Numbered from the stretch's first letter, positions 1-8,584 are shown. The stretch: 64,000 nucleotides of DNA from Mangrovibacterium sp041596335 (GCF_041596335.1 NZ_JBFHIT010000020.1:9659-73658); one strand, 5' to 3'. The notes: generated by a model not told the origin, from the sequence alone. Numbers and translations: made by a program.

Positions 1-294
1 TTCCACCACCTGCATAAACGAAGCGATACCTTCAAGCTCATTTAATTGGATTATTTCAGGATTGTCAAGCGAAAAACTTTTGCCCTCCGCAGCAGTAATT
101 TTTAGGTCGGGATCGAAGCTGGAAAGCATTCCCTGGATAAAATTGTCGATTCCATTGAAGGCAGAGAGCACCACAATCAAGGCCATTGTTCCAACGGCCA
201 CCCCGATTACCGAGAGAGCCGAAATCAGGTTAATCACATGAATTGATTTCTTCGAAACCAGATAACGGCGAGCTATGTAAAAGGCGAGCTTCAC
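1..294 (-). CDS. LolC/LolE-family lipoprotein-releasing ABC permease, N-terminal part
   Basis: Partial gene: the N-terminal 98 residues are present and the rest lies beyond the left edge. The start is GTG at 294, directly abutting the TAG of the methyltransferase gene upstream. The protein opens with a short cytoplasmic stretch (MKLAFYIARRYL), then a hydrophobic segment at about residues 18-45 that includes VIGVAVGTMALIVVLSAF, then an extracytoplasmic region with FNGIDNFIQGML. This matches the start of LolC/LolE/MacB-type permeases, which extract lipoproteins from the inner membrane with an ATPase partner (LolD). The partner is not in the window. Zero spacing to the methyltransferase implies co-transcription. 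The family call is firm; the exact paralogue is not. Confidence 0.8.
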   Translation of the reverse strand, partial: MKLAFYIARRYLVSKKSIHVINLISALSVIGVAVGTMALIVVLSAFNGIDNFIQGMLSSFDPDLKITAAEGKSFSLDNPEIIQLNELEGIASFMQVVE

Positions 295-1113
295 CTATTT
301 TATGGCTTTAACAATCAGACCAGTTCCGCTGGAGTGCGTATTTTTTACATCGAAATAATTCAGGACAGCCGAAATGGGGAACACCAGCACATACCAAAAA
401 GGAAGTATGATGAAAAACAGCTTGCTTACACCCAGCAACTGAATCGGATATTTCATGGAAAGACGCCACGAGATTTTTCCGGGACATCCGTATGAGTAGC
501 GCGCTTCAACCCGCGAGAAACCTGCGGATTTGAGTTTGGTTTCAATTTCAGCAATATTGTAGCCATCGCGAACATGCTCGTCGATAAAGCCATGTACGCC
601 TCCTTCCTCATGATCATGATCGTGAGCATCCGACCCACCTTGATCCGAAGGAGTTGAAATGAGAACGACGCCTCCCGTTTTCAGCGATTGGTAGAAATTT
701 TTGAACACCAGAACATCTTCCTCAATGTGTTCCATCACATCAATCGACAAAACCAGATCGAAACGTTCGGGCTGCACAAATTTGGTTAAGTCAGCCTCTT
801 CGAACCGAACCCGATTGCTTTGGTGTATCTGGGTAAAAAAACGGTTACAATCGGCAATCTGCTCTTCTTTCACATCCACTGCCAAAATGGTTGATTTTGG
901 GAACAACCGGCTCATCCGGTAGGTGTACTGACCAAAACCGGAGCCTGCATCGAGAATGGAGCAATCGGCACCCAATGGCAGATTTTTTAATTCTTTGCGA
1001 ACATGCCAGGCCCTTAACAACAACAAATCGAGGAGGCGGTAAAACAGTTTTCTCAGCGCCGGAGTTTGGTTGAAAACCTTCCCCAGCGAACGTTTAATCG
1101 GGTCGTATTGCAT
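295..1113 (-). CDS. class I SAM-dependent methyltransferase
   Basis: A 272-residue protein with a Methyltransf_11/UbiE-like Rossmann fold. SAM-binding motif I is LDAGSGFGQYTYRM at about residues 55-68. The acidic end of strand 2 is ILAVDVKEEQI, and the post-motif is FDLVLSIDVMEHI at about 118-130. A hydrophobic stretch near the C-terminus (about 225-252, with KLFFIILPFWYVLVFPISAVL) suggests membrane attachment, so the substrate may be a lipid or quinone-like molecule; that is inference. The gene sits upstream of, and directly abuts, a LolC/E permease gene. The substrate cannot be assigned from sequence. Confidence 0.8.
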   Translation of the reverse strand: MQYDPIKRSLGKVFNQTPALRKLFYRLLDLLLLRAWHVRKELKNLPLGADCSILDAGSGFGQYTYRMSRLFPKSTILAVDVKEEQIADCNRFFTQIHQSNRVRFEEADLTKFVQPERFDLVLSIDVMEHIEEDVLVFKNFYQSLKTGGVVLISTPSDQGGSDAHDHDHEEGGVHGFIDEHVRDGYNIAEIETKLKSAGFSRVEARYSYGCPGKISWRLSMKYPIQLLGVSKLFFIILPFWYVLVFPISAVLNYFDVKNTHSSGTGLIVKAIK

Positions 1114-1185
1114 ACTTCGGGTTCGAGTTTGGAGTTGCAGATTTCAGTTTTCGCGCGTTGCGAACCGAGGCTGAAACTGCGACTT

Positions 1186-1527
1186 TTATTCTGATTTCAG
1201 TAGATCGTCTATCTTTTCGATGTAATCGAGGCTATCATCGATATAAAATTCCAGTTGCGGAATTACCCGGATTTGTTTCCCCACCCGACGTCCGAGCAAA
1301 TAGCGAATCTTGGGGTTCGCGATACGAATTTCCTTTAAAACTTCGCGAATGCCATCAGTCGGAAAAATGCTCAGGTACGATTTGGCCATTCCCAAATCGG
1401 GAGTCACTCTCACGGTGGTCACGCTAATCATTTTCCCCATAAACATCGTACGGCTTTCTTTCTGAAAAATGTCGGCCAACTCCTTCTGTAGTAGCCGACT
1501 TATCTTTTGTTGTCTTGTTGATTCCAT
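1186..1527 (-). CDS. rbfA: ribosome-binding factor A
   Basis: RbfA is a small KH-fold factor that binds the 30S subunit during late 16S maturation and is needed for cold adaptation. The protein is 113 residues from the ATG at 1527 and opens MESTRQQKISRLLQKELADI, the usual RbfA N-terminus. It contains the typical TTVRVTPDLGMAKSYLSIFP strand and RRVGKQIRVIPQLEFYIDDS near the C-terminus. A longer reading frame exists to 1587, but a -7 element (TAACTTTG on this strand, 1558-1551) lies inside that extension, so the start at 1527 is preferred. The next gene downstream, the methyltransferase, is 72 bases away and may be co-transcribed. Confidence 0.9.
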   Translation of the reverse strand: MESTRQQKISRLLQKELADIFQKESRTMFMGKMISVTTVRVTPDLGMAKSYLSIFPTDGIREVLKEIRIANPKIRYLLGRRVGKQIRVIPQLEFYIDDSLDYIEKIDDLLKSE

Positions 1528-1550
1528 TTTCTTGTCAAAATTGTCAGCGC

Positions 1551-1558
1551 CAAAGTTA
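1551..1558 (-). promoter_or_regulatory. -7 element of the rbfA promoter
   Basis: TAACTTTG on the minus strand matches the Bacteroidota -7 consensus TAnnTTTG and lies 24 bases upstream of the rbfA ATG. No clear -33 TTTG is seen at the usual distance. Confidence 0.5.
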
Positions 1559-1587
1559 ATCAAAAATACCGGATGGTCTGATTTCAT

Positions 1588-2062
1588 TTCGGCCCAGGCA
1601 GAAAAGTATCGAAGCTAGTTTCGTCTCTGTCCATCGAAACTAGCATCTATGCTGCCACAAATGAATTGGGAAACGCTATTGAGCTGCAATAGAATTCTTA
1701 GTAACTTTCCGTAAAAACAGCTGAAGTGTTTAAACTTTCAGCCAGGAAACAAAGAGATTGAAGTTATTCCAAAATGCCCGATGTCGAAGTTATAAATTTA
1801 GCCTGCGGAGCAAAAGATAATTTCCGAAACACCTAGCTAACCCCATAAAGAGCCGCTGAAGGTGCTAAATTGAGAATCTAAAAAAACGAACAGGAAAGAG
1901 TACGGATAACGAAAACTGAACCGATTTTAGACCATCGGATTCAACGTAAAAAACAGGTTGTCGCTGTTTTACGTACTGCTCAGTTAGGAGAATTGCAGTC
2001 AAATAAAAACTGCGGACAACAGAACACAGACACGACCGTATAAATTTAACGAAGAGACAATT
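1588..2062. other. 475-base intergenic region with two hairpins
   Basis: No convincing gene is present. Two perfect inverted repeats stand out. GCTAGTTTCG (1614-1623) pairs with CGAAACTAGC (1635-1644), a 10-bp stem with an 11-base loop. CTATTG (1676-1681) pairs with CAATAG (1687-1692). Neither is followed by a T-tract, so they are not obvious terminators. They lie upstream of the rbfA promoter and far upstream of the YihY-family gene. Confidence 0.4.
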
Positions 2063-2986
2063 ATGAACCGAAACAAAGCGAAAAAAAAGGTAAAGAACCT
2101 CTGGACAATTCTCCGTAAATCGACGGTCCATTTTCTGGATAACCGTCCGGTAGAACTGGCCGGCACAACGGCTTATTTCGCCATCTTCTCAACGGCGCCA
2201 ATCATGATTGTCATTATTTCAGTGTTTGGCTATCTGGCCGGAAAAAGCACGATCCGCGAAAAACTCTTCGAAGAACTCGGTGTTTTGGTCGGTCCCGACA
2301 GTACCGGATTGCTGGAAAATGCCATCGACAATTACCGGATTGTCGAAAACAGCGGAATCGGATCGATTATCGGGATTGTGGCGTTTCTGGTTTTCGCCAC
2401 TACCCTGTTCAGCGTGATGCAGAATTCTATTGATTTCATTTGGCGTGTGCGGGTAAAGTCGAACCTGAAAATGAATTTGATTAAGTTGGTAATGGATCGC
2501 CTTTTGTCGTTCGGGGTAATTCTTACGATCGGCTTTGTGTTGCTCATATCGTTGGTAGTTGATGCCGGTATTAATATCCTGCGCGATTTTTTGTCCACCT
2601 ATTTTTCCCCGAATTTCGTCGTGCTTGCCTGGATAACCAACCTGGTTGTTACCCTTGGAATTATTATGACATCGTTTGCGCTGATATACCGTTTTCTGCC
2701 TGATGTTTTAGTCCGGTGGAACGCTGCCTGGTTCGGCGCCTTTTTTACCTCTATCTTCTTCACGCTGGGAAAACTTCTGATCGGGTTGCTTGTGGGATCC
2801 AGCAATCTAGGTGCGGTTTACGGAGCTGCCAGCTCCATTGTTGTATTGCTGATGTGGATCTACTACTCCTCACTTATTTTTTACTTTGGAGTTCAGTTAA
2901 GCTACGAGTTTTCGCACTTTCACAAACATCAAAATCTTCCTAAAAACTACGCCATGAATTTCCGGATTGATCATGAAGGGGAATAA
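2063..2986 (+). CDS. YihY/BrkB family inner-membrane protein
   Basis: A 307-residue integral membrane protein of the YihY/virulence factor BrkB family (once misnamed ribonuclease BN). After a basic N-terminus come the family signature ELAGTTAYFAIFSTAPIMIV at about residues 31-50 and five or six hydrophobic segments (about 40-60, 95-115, 145-170, 185-210, 220-245 and 255-280). The signature near the C-terminus is LGAVYGAASSIVVLLMWIYY. The molecular function of the family is unsettled; a role in envelope transport or stress is usually proposed. The gene stands alone, with a 475-base gap upstream and a convergent trpB2 gene downstream. Confidence 0.85.
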   Translation: MNRNKAKKKVKNLWTILRKSTVHFLDNRPVELAGTTAYFAIFSTAPIMIVIISVFGYLAGKSTIREKLFEELGVLVGPDSTGLLENAIDNYRIVENSGIGSIIGIVAFLVFATTLFSVMQNSIDFIWRVRVKSNLKMNLIKLVMDRLLSFGVILTIGFVLLISLVVDAGINILRDFLSTYFSPNFVVLAWITNLVVTLGIIMTSFALIYRFLPDVLVRWNAAWFGAFFTSIFFTLGKLLIGLLVGSSNLGAVYGAASSIVVLLMWIYYSSLIFYFGVQLSYEFSHFHKHQNLPKNYAMNFRIDHEGE

Positions 2987-3269
2987 TGTACCAATTGCAT
3001 CATTTGGTCCAACCAACAAAACGCCCCTCATCTCAGCAAACACCGAAAAAAGGGGAGAAATTATGTCTATTTACAAGTTGACTGGAGCCTTGGGTTGAAA
3101 CCTTAGTCGAATTATCTATCCGTTTTTTCTGAAACACTTATTTTCTCCTTCCTTCCGAAGGGATTTTAAATAGAACACGTGAATGACCCTTTCCGGACGA
3201 ACAAAGAGTCACTGGTCGTCAAGGTATTGACCGGACGGATCAAGGTCGCCCGATCAATAAAACCACAGA

Positions 3270-4646
3270 TTATTTTGGTAGCGGATATCCTTTCAATGCC
3301 GCTAAATTTGTTGCTATTTCATGTTCGGGGTATTCGTAGTCCGACAGATGACCGCCCATGTATTTGTCGTAACCAACCAGGTCCATCAATCCGTGACCGG
3401 AGAAGTTGAATAAGATGACTTTTTCCTTGCCTTCTTCCTTGGCTTTTTTGGCCTCGCGAATCGTTGACGCAATGGCATGAGTGGTTTCGGGTGCCGGAAT
3501 AATTCCTTCCGTTTTGGCAAACAACAAGCCGGCTTCAAAACATTCGCTTTGGTGGATGGCCTGTGCTTCCATGAGGCCGTCGCGCAAAGCGGCACTCACT
3601 AGTGGCGCCATTCCGTGGTAACGCAAACCTCCTGCATGAATAGGTGCTGGTACAAAGTTATGCCCTAAACTGTGCATCGCCATCAAAGGGGTCATTTGCG
3701 CCACATCGCCATGATCGTATATGAACGGCGCTTTAGTCAGTGTTGGACACGAGAATGGCTCGGCACCAATCACCTGAATATCGGCTCCATTAATTTTATC
3801 GTAGATGAACGGAAACGAAAGGCCGGCAAAATTGCTACCGCCTCCGCAACAGCCAATCACCACATCGGGTTTGCTGATGCCCACTTTGGCAAGCTGCTTT
3901 TTGGCTTCTAAACCGATAATCGTTTGATGCAACATGACATGGTTTAGCACCGATCCCAGCGCGTAGCGGGTTTGTCCGGTTGGGTCGGTAACAGCAGCCT
4001 CAACAGCTTCGGAAATGGCAATACCAAGCGATCCCGGCGTGTCGGGGTATTTGGCCAGAATATCGCGACCGGCTTGAGTTTCCATACTGGGGCTGGAAAT
4101 ACATGTCCCGCCCCAGGTTTGCATCATCATTTTGCGAAACGGCTTTTGGTCGAAACTCACCCTCACCATGTACACTTTACACTCGATACCACCAATAACC
4201 TTACAGGCAAACGAAAGCGCCGATCCCCACTGGCCGGCTCCGGTTTCGGTTGTAAGCTTTTTAATGCCAAATTGTTTGTTATACCATGCCTGCGGAATGG
4301 CTGTGTTGGGTTTGTGACTTCCTGCAGGCGAAACACCTTCGTTTTTATAGTAAATTTTGGCTGGTGTCCCCAGCGCCTCTTCCAGCTCATAAGCCCGAAT
4401 TAACGGGCTCGGACGCCAGCGAAACAAATGTTGACGGATTTCCTCGGGAATATCAATCCACCGTTGCTGGCTCACTTCCTGCTCAATCAGGTTCATCGGG
4501 AACACGGGTGCCAACATCTCGGGAGTTACGGGCACACCACCCGGTCCGAGAGGCGGATTTAGCGCCGTTGGTAGATCCGGAGCCAGGTTGTACCACTGTT
4601 TAGGCATATCAGCTTCATCGAGAAAAATTTTCTTTTGTCTGGTCAT
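3270..4646 (-). CDS. trpB2: TrpB2-type tryptophan synthase beta subunit
   Basis: A 458-residue PLP enzyme of the TrpB2 (TrpB-like) class, longer than the ~400-residue TrpB1. It is expected to join indole and serine to give tryptophan. The PLP lysine is in AGSHKPNTAIPQAWYN at about residues 107-122, and the phosphate-binding glycine loop is CCGGGSNFAG at about 267-276. The N-terminal extension (KQWYNLAPDLPTALNPPLGP) is typical of TrpB2. No trpA or other trp genes are adjacent, as is common for stand-alone TrpB2, which may salvage free indole. trpS lies 1.6 kb away on the other strand. Upstream is a leader with its own promoter, a short ORF and a strong hairpin, suggesting control by attenuation. 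Confidence 0.92.
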   Translation of the reverse strand: MTRQKKIFLDEADMPKQWYNLAPDLPTALNPPLGPGGVPVTPEMLAPVFPMNLIEQEVSQQRWIDIPEEIRQHLFRWRPSPLIRAYELEEALGTPAKIYYKNEGVSPAGSHKPNTAIPQAWYNKQFGIKKLTTETGAGQWGSALSFACKVIGGIECKVYMVRVSFDQKPFRKMMMQTWGGTCISSPSMETQAGRDILAKYPDTPGSLGIAISEAVEAAVTDPTGQTRYALGSVLNHVMLHQTIIGLEAKKQLAKVGISKPDVVIGCCGGGSNFAGLSFPFIYDKINGADIQVIGAEPFSCPTLTKAPFIYDHGDVAQMTPLMAMHSLGHNFVPAPIHAGGLRYHGMAPLVSAALRDGLMEAQAIHQSECFEAGLLFAKTEGIIPAPETTHAIASTIREAKKAKEEGKEKVILFNFSGHGLMDLVGYDKYMGGHLSDYEYPEHEIATNLAALKGYPLPK

Positions 4647-4682
4647 GATTTTATTTCGTTTAAAAGGTTTGTAGAAAACGTC

Positions 4683-4720
4683 AAAGAGGGATTTGCCGAC
4701 ACATCAGCAAATCCCTCTTT
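4683..4720 (-). promoter_or_regulatory. 14-bp hairpin in the trpB2 leader, possible attenuator
   Basis: AAAGAGGGATTTGC and GCAAATCCCTCTTT form a perfect 14-bp stem with a 10-base loop. On the minus strand it begins 7 bases after the stop of the leader ORF and ends 36 bases before the trpB2 ATG. The following bases (GACGTTTTC) give only a weak U-tract, so a classical intrinsic terminator is possible but not clear. Confidence 0.55.
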
Positions 4721-4727
4721 CCGCTTT

Positions 4728-4814
4728 TCAATCAGAAAAAACAACAGCAGGCCGGGCCTCCATTTTCACGTTGCGCCAGGTCAGTTCTCTTCCGTATAAA
4801 AGCGATCGGTCCAT
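4728..4814 (-). CDS. 28-residue leader peptide upstream of trpB2
   Basis: An ATG-initiated ORF (start 4814, TGA 4730-4728) begins MDRSLLYGRELTWRNV and ends PAVVFSD. It has one Trp at residue 13. It begins roughly 20 bases after the predicted transcription start and ends 7 bases before a 14-bp hairpin, the geometry of a translated attenuator leader. The single Trp codon is weaker evidence than the tandem Trp codons of classical trp leaders. Translation is inferred from position only; no conservation test was possible. Confidence 0.45.
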   Translation of the reverse strand: MDRSLLYGRELTWRNVKMEARPAVVFSD

Positions 4815-4838
4815 TTTTTCTAAATTGAAGCCTAAAAC

Positions 4839-4870
4839 TAAAGATTATTTTGGGAAATGGGAAATACAAA
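4839..4870 (-). promoter_or_regulatory. promoter of the trpB2 leader transcript
   Basis: On the minus strand, TTTG (4870-4867), a 19-base spacer and TAATCTTTA (4847-4839) match the Bacteroidota promoter layout TTTG-N19-21-TAnnTTTG, with one change at the last base. The predicted start, about 4833, places the leader ORF near the 5' end of the transcript. Confidence 0.55.
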
Positions 4871-5044
4871 ATTGCTGAACTACCGTTAAACAAAATTGCT
4901 TACCAGAGTAAAATAAATCTTCCTGATTCCAAATTTCTTTTGACCAATAAACTTTGCTGAACCAATCGCGGTGACCTTAACAGAAGACGACAGACACAGA
5001 TCTCAATTTATGCAATTGAGAAGCAGTTGATAATCTAGCTGCCG

Positions 5045-5848
5045 CTATTTCCCAAAAACCCAACCAATCCGCATTCCACTCGTTAATGCGATTGGAAAAT
5101 CGTCCGGCGCTACCAGGAATCCATAGGGCAAAGCATCGTATTCATCGGCGCCAAATCCATAGCCCACACCGCAAAAAACATCAACAAGGAACGAGTCGTC
5201 AAACACCCATTGTTTTCCGAATTTCAACATGACAGCCAGGGTAAATTGGTTTTCTCTGGTGACAGCATAATTATCACCTGTCCAGTAATCCCAACGTTCG
5301 CTATCGTACGACATATAGCGCAATGCTATTTCAGGAGCAAAATAGGCTCCTTTTAGCAAGTGGGAATAGTGCATGCGGCGCATATAAAAATCGGGATTCC
5401 GGTAAAGTTTATACGCAAATTTTCCATAAACTCCGGCCGGATCAACATATTGGATATCATTCCCTAATCCAACAATTCCCAACGCAACTTCCCACGATCT
5501 TCCCGGTTCGATGTTTCTTTCATAAATAATTTCGGTACTCCCGAAAAGCGGTGAAAGAAAGTTTATTTTCAAGGCATTTTTCGATTGATTAACATAGTAC
5601 TCCGGGTTCTCAAAACTGTTTTTCCCGATAACAACAACTTCACCGGTCGCGAACTCAACCCGATTCACCAACGCATTATCGATCCCAAAAACAAGCTTAG
5701 CGTTGTCGCCATAGTAGTATTTTACTTCGTCGGCTCCAAGCTCAGTAACCTTACAGTTAATCGTTTCATTGCTATTCTTCACGATTATGTCTTGTGAATA
5801 CACCGAGATCGAAATCAGCATTACAAATAGCGTCGCAATTGTTTTCAT
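5045..5848 (-). CDS. secreted/outer-membrane protein of unknown function
   Basis: A 267-residue protein with a signal peptide (MKTIATLFVMLISISVYSQ, cleavage likely after the Gln at about residue 19). The first 70 residues form a small strand-rich domain of the kind seen in Bacteroidota periplasmic proteins (DIIVKNSNETINCKVTELGA). The remainder has alternating aromatic strands (WEVALGIVGLG, ENQFTLAVMLKFGKQWV, VFCGVGYGFGAD), consistent with a small outer-membrane beta-barrel, and ends RIGWVFGK. I do not recognise a named family beyond this. It is monocistronic, with its own -7 element upstream and a 420-base gap to trpS. Confidence 0.65.
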   Translation of the reverse strand: MKTIATLFVMLISISVYSQDIIVKNSNETINCKVTELGADEVKYYYGDNAKLVFGIDNALVNRVEFATGEVVVIGKNSFENPEYYVNQSKNALKINFLSPLFGSTEIIYERNIEPGRSWEVALGIVGLGNDIQYVDPAGVYGKFAYKLYRNPDFYMRRMHYSHLLKGAYFAPEIALRYMSYDSERWDYWTGDNYAVTRENQFTLAVMLKFGKQWVFDDSFLVDVFCGVGYGFGADEYDALPYGFLVAPDDFPIALTSGMRIGWVFGK

Positions 5849-5877
5849 TGTGTTTTTGTGGTATTAAATATTTAGTT

Positions 5878-5885
5878 CAAATATA
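5878..5885 (-). promoter_or_regulatory. -7 element for the secreted protein gene
   Basis: TATATTTG on the minus strand is a perfect match to TAnnTTTG, 30 bases upstream of the ATG at 5848. Confidence 0.5.
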
Positions 5886-6131
5886 GGACAATACTGATTA
5901 CCGTGCCCACTACTTAATTAAATGATAACGATTAAGACATATTATACCGTCATAGCATTTCGCACCTATTCGGTCGATCGCATGATTGCAAACAAGCCTA
6001 CTCTTCCAAATGAAAGCTTTATTCGCTCTTTCTTCAATTCAATTTGCTGAACGCGATTAAGCGGATTCTTTTTTTTTGACAGCAGATCCTTCATTGCATT
6101 GAATCTGAAAATCCAATCTTCAAAATAAAAT

Positions 6132-6161
6132 TTTGAGTTTCAAGGAATCAGGTTAATTTTG
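6132..6161 (+). promoter_or_regulatory. trpS promoter
   Basis: TTTG at 6132-6135, an 18-base spacer and TAATTTTG at 6154-6161 fit the Bacteroidota vegetative promoter. The predicted 5' UTR is about 100 bases and begins with a 7-bp inverted repeat. Confidence 0.6.
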
Positions 6162-6269
6162 CACATCGAACCTGCGAACAGTATTATGCAGGTTAAAAAC
6201 ATGCACGGCAAACCTTTCGAAATGAAGAATTAGCCATGTGAATTTTAATTCTCAATCACGATTACAAGA

Positions 6270-7271
6270 ATGACTAAAGCAACTGTCGTAAGCGGCATCC
6301 GGCCAACCGGGAACCTGCATCTGGGAAATTATTTCGGAGCAGTACGCAGCTTTTTGAAAATGCAGAACGATTACAACTGCTACTTTTTTATTGCCGACAT
6401 CCACTCGTTGACAACCCATCCGACGCCTGAAAATCTGCAAAATGGAGTAAAACAGGTGCTGGCCGAATACCTGGCATGCGGATTGGATCCCGAGAAATCG
6501 ACGATTTTCATTCAAAGTGACGTACCCGAAATTACCGAACTGTACACCTTCCTGAATATGAACGCGTATTTGGGAGAGCTGGAACGTACGACTTCGTTCA
6601 AGGAAAAAGCCCGAAAACAGCCCGAAAACGTGAATGCCGGCCTCCTTACCTATCCGGTGCTGATGGCTTCAGACATCATAATTCATAAAGCTCAATTTGT
6701 TCCGGTCGGCAAAGATCAGGAGCAGAACCTGGAGATGGCACGCAAATTTGCCGGTCGTTTTAACCGCATGTACAACCGCGAAGTTTTCCCAATACCACAA
6801 CCCTTCACCTTCGACGGTGGCGATATGATCAAAATTCCGGGTCTCGATGGAAGCGGAAAAATGGGCAAATCGGAAGGAAATGCCATCGCGTTATTCGAAG
6901 ACCCAAAATCGATTCGTAAAAAGGTGATGCGTGCGGTAACTGATGCCGGCCCAACCGAGCCAAATTCGCCCAAACCGGAACCAATTCAAAACCTGTTCTC
7001 GCTAATGAAGATTATGAGCGATCCGGAAGTGGTGAAACAGTTTGACGCTGCATACAACGACTGCAGCATTCGCTATGGTGATTTGAAAAAGCAATTGGCG
7101 GAAGACATTGTGGCCTTCACCACGCCAATTCGCGAGCGGATTACCGAGATTCTGGAAGATGATGCCTACTTGGCGAAAGTAGCTCGAATGGGTGCTGAAA
7201 AAGCCCGCGAATCGGCTTCAGCAACACTAAAGGAAGTAAAAGAACTAATCGGATTTCGCCGGTTGTTTTAA
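6270..7271 (+). CDS. trpS: tryptophan--tRNA ligase
   Basis: A 333-residue class I aminoacyl-tRNA synthetase that charges tRNA-Trp. The HIGH-type motif is PTGNLHLGNYFGAV at about residues 12-25, and the KMSKS loop is KMGKSEGNA at about 196-204. Signature segments GLLTYPVLMASDI and PVGKDQEQNLEMAR are intact. Length agrees with bacterial TrpRS (about 330). It is expressed from its own promoter with a leader of roughly 100 bases, and a hairpin follows the stop codon. The trpB2 gene is close by but transcribed in the opposite direction from a separate promoter. Confidence 0.97.
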   Translation: MTKATVVSGIRPTGNLHLGNYFGAVRSFLKMQNDYNCYFFIADIHSLTTHPTPENLQNGVKQVLAEYLACGLDPEKSTIFIQSDVPEITELYTFLNMNAYLGELERTTSFKEKARKQPENVNAGLLTYPVLMASDIIIHKAQFVPVGKDQEQNLEMARKFAGRFNRMYNREVFPIPQPFTFDGGDMIKIPGLDGSGKMGKSEGNAIALFEDPKSIRKKVMRAVTDAGPTEPNSPKPEPIQNLFSLMKIMSDPEVVKQFDAAYNDCSIRYGDLKKQLAEDIVAFTTPIRERITEILEDDAYLAKVARMGAEKARESASATLKEVKELIGFRRLF

Positions 7272-7299
7272 GAGATAAGATTTTCAACGACAACGATAA

Positions 7300-7327
7300 A
7301 ACAGCCGGCCTACAAGTCCGGCTGTTC
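7300..7327 (+). terminator. terminator-like hairpin after trpS
   Basis: AACAGCCGG and CCGGCTGTT form a 9-bp stem around a 10-base loop, 29 bases after the trpS stop. The T-tract is weak (CAGTTTCAG). Confidence 0.5.
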
Positions 7328-7558
7328 AGTTTCAGCCTAAAACCACTGAGATAAATTTTCTTTTTGTCCGGGCAGGTATGGCAATTGATCGGCACCCCAA
7401 CTTATCCTGAAAAGATTAAATTCCCGCTGCTCCACATGTTCCAGATGTGTTGAACCAACCGTATTCCAGGCAGCAAGTCTTATTTGTTTCGAACAAAATA
7501 CCGATATATTCAAGCTGAATATCAACACAATTAATTGGATTTTATATACTTTTAGGCG

Positions 7559-8584
7559 ATGCGCAAAAAAGGAACATTCGAACTACAATTACGAGCCGGC
7601 CTATTTATCATGTTGGCCTTTTTTGTTGTCGCAGGTAGTAGCGGCCAGGATGTTTCGTTTTCGCAATATTTTGCGAACCCTCTTTACCTGAATCCGGCCT
7701 TTGCCGGAACAATTGGCGCGCCTCGGGTCGCACTGCAATACCGCGACCAATGGCAACAAATGGAGGGTGCCTACTCCAGTTATTCGGCAGCGATCGATCT
7801 GCCGGTGGAGAAACTACAAGGTGGTCTGGGTTTCTATTTGTTGAATGACGCGCAGGCCAGTCAGGCGTTGAACTCCTTTCAACTGAACGCCGCTTATTCC
7901 GTTGGGGTAAAGTTGAATGACGACTTCTATTTTCACGGTGGGCTGCAAGTTGGCTATGCCGAAAATACCCTGAAAACAAATGAGCTGATTTTTGCCGACA
8001 ATCTGGAATCGAACAACGGACTCCCCGGCACGTCAGCCGAAGTGTTTACCGACAACCGCTTTTCCTATCTCGATTATTCCTTCGGACTGCTACTGTACAG
8101 CAAACGGTTTTTTGGTGGTCTGGCTGTTCATCACCTCACCGAACCAGATCTGTCTTTTTCTGAAGAAAACCTGTCAGACAGTAAATTACCCCGCAAATAC
8201 AGCTTGCATGCCGGTGCCCGGTTACCGGTATTCCGCCATGGTCATTTGCGGAAAAAATTCGACATATCGCCTCAGTTAATTTTGCAAAAACAAGGTGTAT
8301 CGGAACAAATTAATTACGGCATGTTTGCTACTAAACGCGGACTTACCGGAGGTGCTTGGTTTAGGCAAAACTTTGGGGTACGATACGACGCGGTGATTTT
8401 ACTGGTTGGGTACACAACTCCATGGATGCAAATGACTTACACCTACGACTGGACTGTTTCCGGATTGGCGGGGCAAAGTGGTGGCACCAGTGAAATATCA
8501 CTGGCGTTTGTTCTGAACAAAAAACGGCAAACTTCTGATCTACCATTTTTTACTCCTTACGAAGAACGATTCGGCGGCCGCTAA
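7559..8584 (+). CDS. PorP/SprF family type IX secretion membrane protein
   Basis: A 341-residue outer-membrane barrel of the PorP/SprF family. After a signal peptide (hydrophobic core AGLFIMLAFFVVAGSSG) comes the hallmark DVSFSQYFANPLYLNPAFAG at about residues 30-50. The C-terminal part carries strands such as MQMTYTYDWTVSGLAG and ISLAFVLNKK. PorP/SprF proteins accompany type IX secreted proteins that carry type B sorting domains and help anchor or export them. That fits here: two type B giant proteins lie immediately beyond it in convergent orientation. Its stop overlaps the stop of the first by three bases. No porK, porL, porM or porN genes are present. Confidence 0.88.
   Translation: MRKKGTFELQLRAGLFIMLAFFVVAGSSGQDVSFSQYFANPLYLNPAFAGTIGAPRVALQYRDQWQQMEGAYSSYSAAIDLPVEKLQGGLGFYLLNDAQASQALNSFQLNAAYSVGVKLNDDFYFHGGLQVGYAENTLKTNELIFADNLESNNGLPGTSAEVFTDNRFSYLDYSFGLLLYSKRFFGGLAVHHLTEPDLSFSEENLSDSKLPRKYSLHAGARLPVFRHGHLRKKFDISPQLILQKQGVSEQINYGMFATKRGLTGGAWFRQNFGVRYDAVILLVGYTTPWMQMTYTYDWTVSGLAGQSGGTSEISLAFVLNKKRQTSDLPFFTPYEERFGGR

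Larger units (their letters stand above)
5849..6269. other. 421-base divergent intergenic region
   Basis: This gap separates the minus-strand secreted protein from trpS. It holds a -7 element for each direction (5885-5878 minus, 6154-6161 plus). A small inverted repeat (AACCTGC at 6169-6175 with GCAGGTT at 6188-6194) lies at the expected start of the trpS transcript. No gene is seen. Confidence 0.5.

Noticed and set aside
1136..1177. Inverted repeat after rbfA as its terminator
   Set aside because: The arms are imperfect and no T-tract follows on the minus strand; the methyltransferase gene may be co-transcribed.
3972..4403. Long frames antisense to trpB2, metH and other genes
   Set aside because: They are shadows of well-supported genes, with no family features or initiation context.
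6186..6233. A 15-codon ORF in the trpS leader as a possible Trp attenuator peptide
   Set aside because: It contains no Trp codon, and only a weak 7-bp inverted repeat is near; no terminator/antiterminator pair is seen.
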